Part shown: positions 5,667 to 6,431 of the stretch, piece after piece
How the letters are laid out: each line of letters starts with the position of its first letter
Position numbering within the stretch: position 1 is the stretch's first letter
Assembly (NCBI GenBank): GCA_021604885.1
Contig: BQJV01000197.1
Span: 1 to 6,431 of the forward strand
Length of the DNA stretch: 6,431 bases
Direction: 5' to 3'
Origin: Acidimicrobiales bacterium
Lineage (GTDB): Bacteria; Actinomycetota; Acidimicrobiia; Acidimicrobiales; Aldehydirespiratoraceae
Notes under the pieces: model-generated
Database searches by the model: none
What the model was told of the DNA's origin: nothing
The model's input: only the letters and a program-made list of their open reading frames with translations
Position numbers and translations under genes: made by a program

Positions 5667-5685
5667 TCTAGTGTGAGACTAGAAG
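5665..5685. promoter_or_regulatory. Perfect 8-5-8 inverted repeat over the regulator start codon (probable Rrf2-family operator)
   Basis: CTTCTAGT (5665-5672), the 5-bp centre GTGAG and ACTAGAAG (5678-5685) form a perfect 21-bp dyad. The centre begins with the GTG start codon, and the left arm overlaps the last bases of the -10 hexamer. The size and AT-richer arms suit a dimeric Rrf2-family regulator. Because it covers -10, +1 and the first codons, binding should block its own transcription and that of the overlapping downstream ric gene (inference). Confidence 0.75.
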
Positions 5686-6080
5686 TTACCCGGAAGAGCG
5701 ACCTGGCGGTGCGCTCGTTGCATGCGCTCGCGGTGAGCAGCGACCGCCTGAAGGGTCCGGCCCTGGCCGAAGCCGTCGGGTCGACTCCCGGATTCGTGTC
5801 GCAGGTGCTGACGCCGTTGGTGCGCGCGGGATGGGTCCGGTCCGACCCCGGACCGGCCGGCGGCTACTCCCTGACCGCGAACCTCGACGAGCTGACGGTG
5901 CTCGCGGTGATCGAGACGATCGAGGGACCCACCGACTCCGGTCGGTGTGTGCTCGCCGATCGTCCGTGCAACGACGGCGGGACGTGTGCATTGCACGTCC
6001 CCTGGCTGCGGGCCCGATCGCAGCTCCGGACACAGCTGGATGCGGTGTCGGTCGCCGAGGCCTCGGTCCTCACGTCATGA
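5673..6080 (+). CDS. nsrR: Rrf2-family Fe-S regulator, NsrR-like
   Basis: A 135-residue winged-helix regulator. The N-terminal helix MRLEVTRKSDLAVRSLHALA is followed by a helix-turn-helix at about 28-50 (PALAEAVGSTPGFVSQVLTPL), the wing GPAGGYSL (60-67), and a cluster-binding loop with C92, C99 and C105 (C-x6-C-x5-C). D10 aligns with Asp8 of Streptomyces coelicolor NsrR, which with three Cys ligates its [4Fe-4S] cluster; IscR uses His and RsrR uses Glu near the N-terminus instead. NsrR proteins lose repression when NO attacks the cluster. The ric-type gene overlapping downstream is the classic NsrR target, which supports this reading over IscR, though an unassigned Rrf2 sensor cannot be excluded. 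GTG 5673 is the only start that gives the conserved MRL N-terminus. It is probably leaderless and autoregulated through the dyad at its start. Confidence 0.84.
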   Translation: MRLEVTRKSDLAVRSLHALAVSSDRLKGPALAEAVGSTPGFVSQVLTPLVRAGWVRSDPGPAGGYSLTANLDELTVLAVIETIEGPTDSGRCVLADRPCNDGGTCALHVPWLRARSQLRTQLDAVSVAEASVLTS

Positions 6081-6431
6081 CCACGAACGAAGGGACTCCC
6101 ACGATGCCGACGATCGAACCCCACCGAACGCTGGCTGAGCTCGTCACTGCCCACCCCGAGCTCGCGTCGCCGCTCGACGCGCTCGGCCTCGACTTCTGCT
6201 GTGGTGGACAACGGCGCCTCGACGTCGCGGTTGCCGCCGCCGGGCTCGACCTCGCGGCCGTCTCGACCCAGTTGGAAGCGACTGCACCGAAGGCCGCGGC
6301 AGGAGCCGAACCCGAATGGCAGGGCATGGACGGGCTGGTCGACCATCTCGAAACCACCCACCACGCGTACCTGCGCGCCGCGTTGCCGCGGCTCGCCGCG
6401 CTGGCCGACAAGGTGGCCGGGGTGCACGGCG
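6077..6431 (+). CDS. ric: Iron-sulfur cluster repair protein Ric (YtfE/ScdA), N-terminal part; 3' end outside window
   Basis: 118 codons are visible and the frame runs off the window end. Residues about 17-65 form the N-terminal DUF542 (ScdA_N) domain: RTLAELVTAHPELASPLDAL, then GLDFCCGG (37-44) with the conserved Cys-Cys, then the QRRLDVAVAAAGLDLAAV helix. The hemerythrin-like di-iron domain starts near 84 with LVDHLETTHHAYLRAALPRL (87-106) and KVAGVHG (112-118); H90, H95 or H96, and H117 are candidate iron ligands, by analogy with YtfE. Ric proteins are about 220-240 residues, so about half is missing. They restore Fe-S clusters damaged by NO or oxidants. ATG 6077 overlaps the regulator stop as ATGA, implying coupling. 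ATG 6104 is a serious alternative, since AAGGGA lies 8 nt before it and the residues between are not conserved. Confidence 0.9.
   Translation, partial: MTTNEGTPTMPTIEPHRTLAELVTAHPELASPLDALGLDFCCGGQRRLDVAVAAAGLDLAAVSTQLEATAPKAAAGAEPEWQGMDGLVDHLETTHHAYLRAALPRLAALADKVAGVHG

Noticed and set aside
1..6431. tRNA, rRNA, CRISPR array, insertion sequence or attachment site
   Set aside because: I saw no cloverleaf-like segment, spaced direct repeats, transposase frame or terminal inverted repeats.

Overview
This is a high-GC chromosomal segment with GTG starts, tightly packed genes and ATGA start/stop overlaps. An F420-type luciferase-like (LLM) oxidoreductase and an SCO6745/SalK-family protein point to the Actinobacteria (actinomycete or acidimicrobial lineage); I cannot name a genus from sequence alone. 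The window holds nine genes. Both end genes are cut by the window edges. There is no RNA gene, insertion sequence or CRISPR array, and no gap between genes exceeds about 100 bases.

Layout. (1) Bases 2-508 (+) hold the C-terminal part of an SCO6745-family winged-helix-like protein. It converges on (2) a CopB-type (P1B-3) heavy-metal P-type ATPase at 516-2516 (-); a 23-bp near-perfect dyad covers both stop codons. The ATPase has its own MerR-type promoter (2548-2579), with a 22-bp operator inside a 20-bp spacer. Upstream on the same strand lie (3) a 99-residue conserved hypothetical protein (2599-2898) and (4) an LLM-class F420-dependent oxidoreductase (2941-3852). (5-7) Divergent from the oxidoreductase is a translationally coupled cadmium/lead-type operon: a CmtR-like ArsR repressor (3933-4253), a DUF3703 protein (4250-4606) and a cation-efflux transporter (4603-5235). 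A 24-bp operator-like dyad precedes cmtR. (8) A VOC-family protein (5258-5635, -) converges on that operon. Divergent from it are (9-10) an Rrf2-family, NsrR-like Fe-S regulator (5673-6080) and the overlapping start of a Ric/YtfE/ScdA iron-sulfur repair protein (6077 to the window end). A perfect 8-5-8 dyad straddles the regulator's GTG start.

How they work together. This is a compact stress locus with three apparent control circuits: a MerR-type promoter driving a Cu-class efflux ATPase, a CmtR circuit (Cd/Pb class) driving a thiol-tailed efflux protein plus DUF3703, and an NsrR-like circuit (NO or Fe-S damage) driving Fe-S cluster repair. Metals of the Cu/Cd class and NO both attack Fe-S clusters, so the grouping makes physiological sense, but co-regulation across the modules is inference. 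Both local regulators look leaderless and autoregulated: a -10-like hexamer ends 7 nt before the start codon and a dyad overlaps or abuts it.
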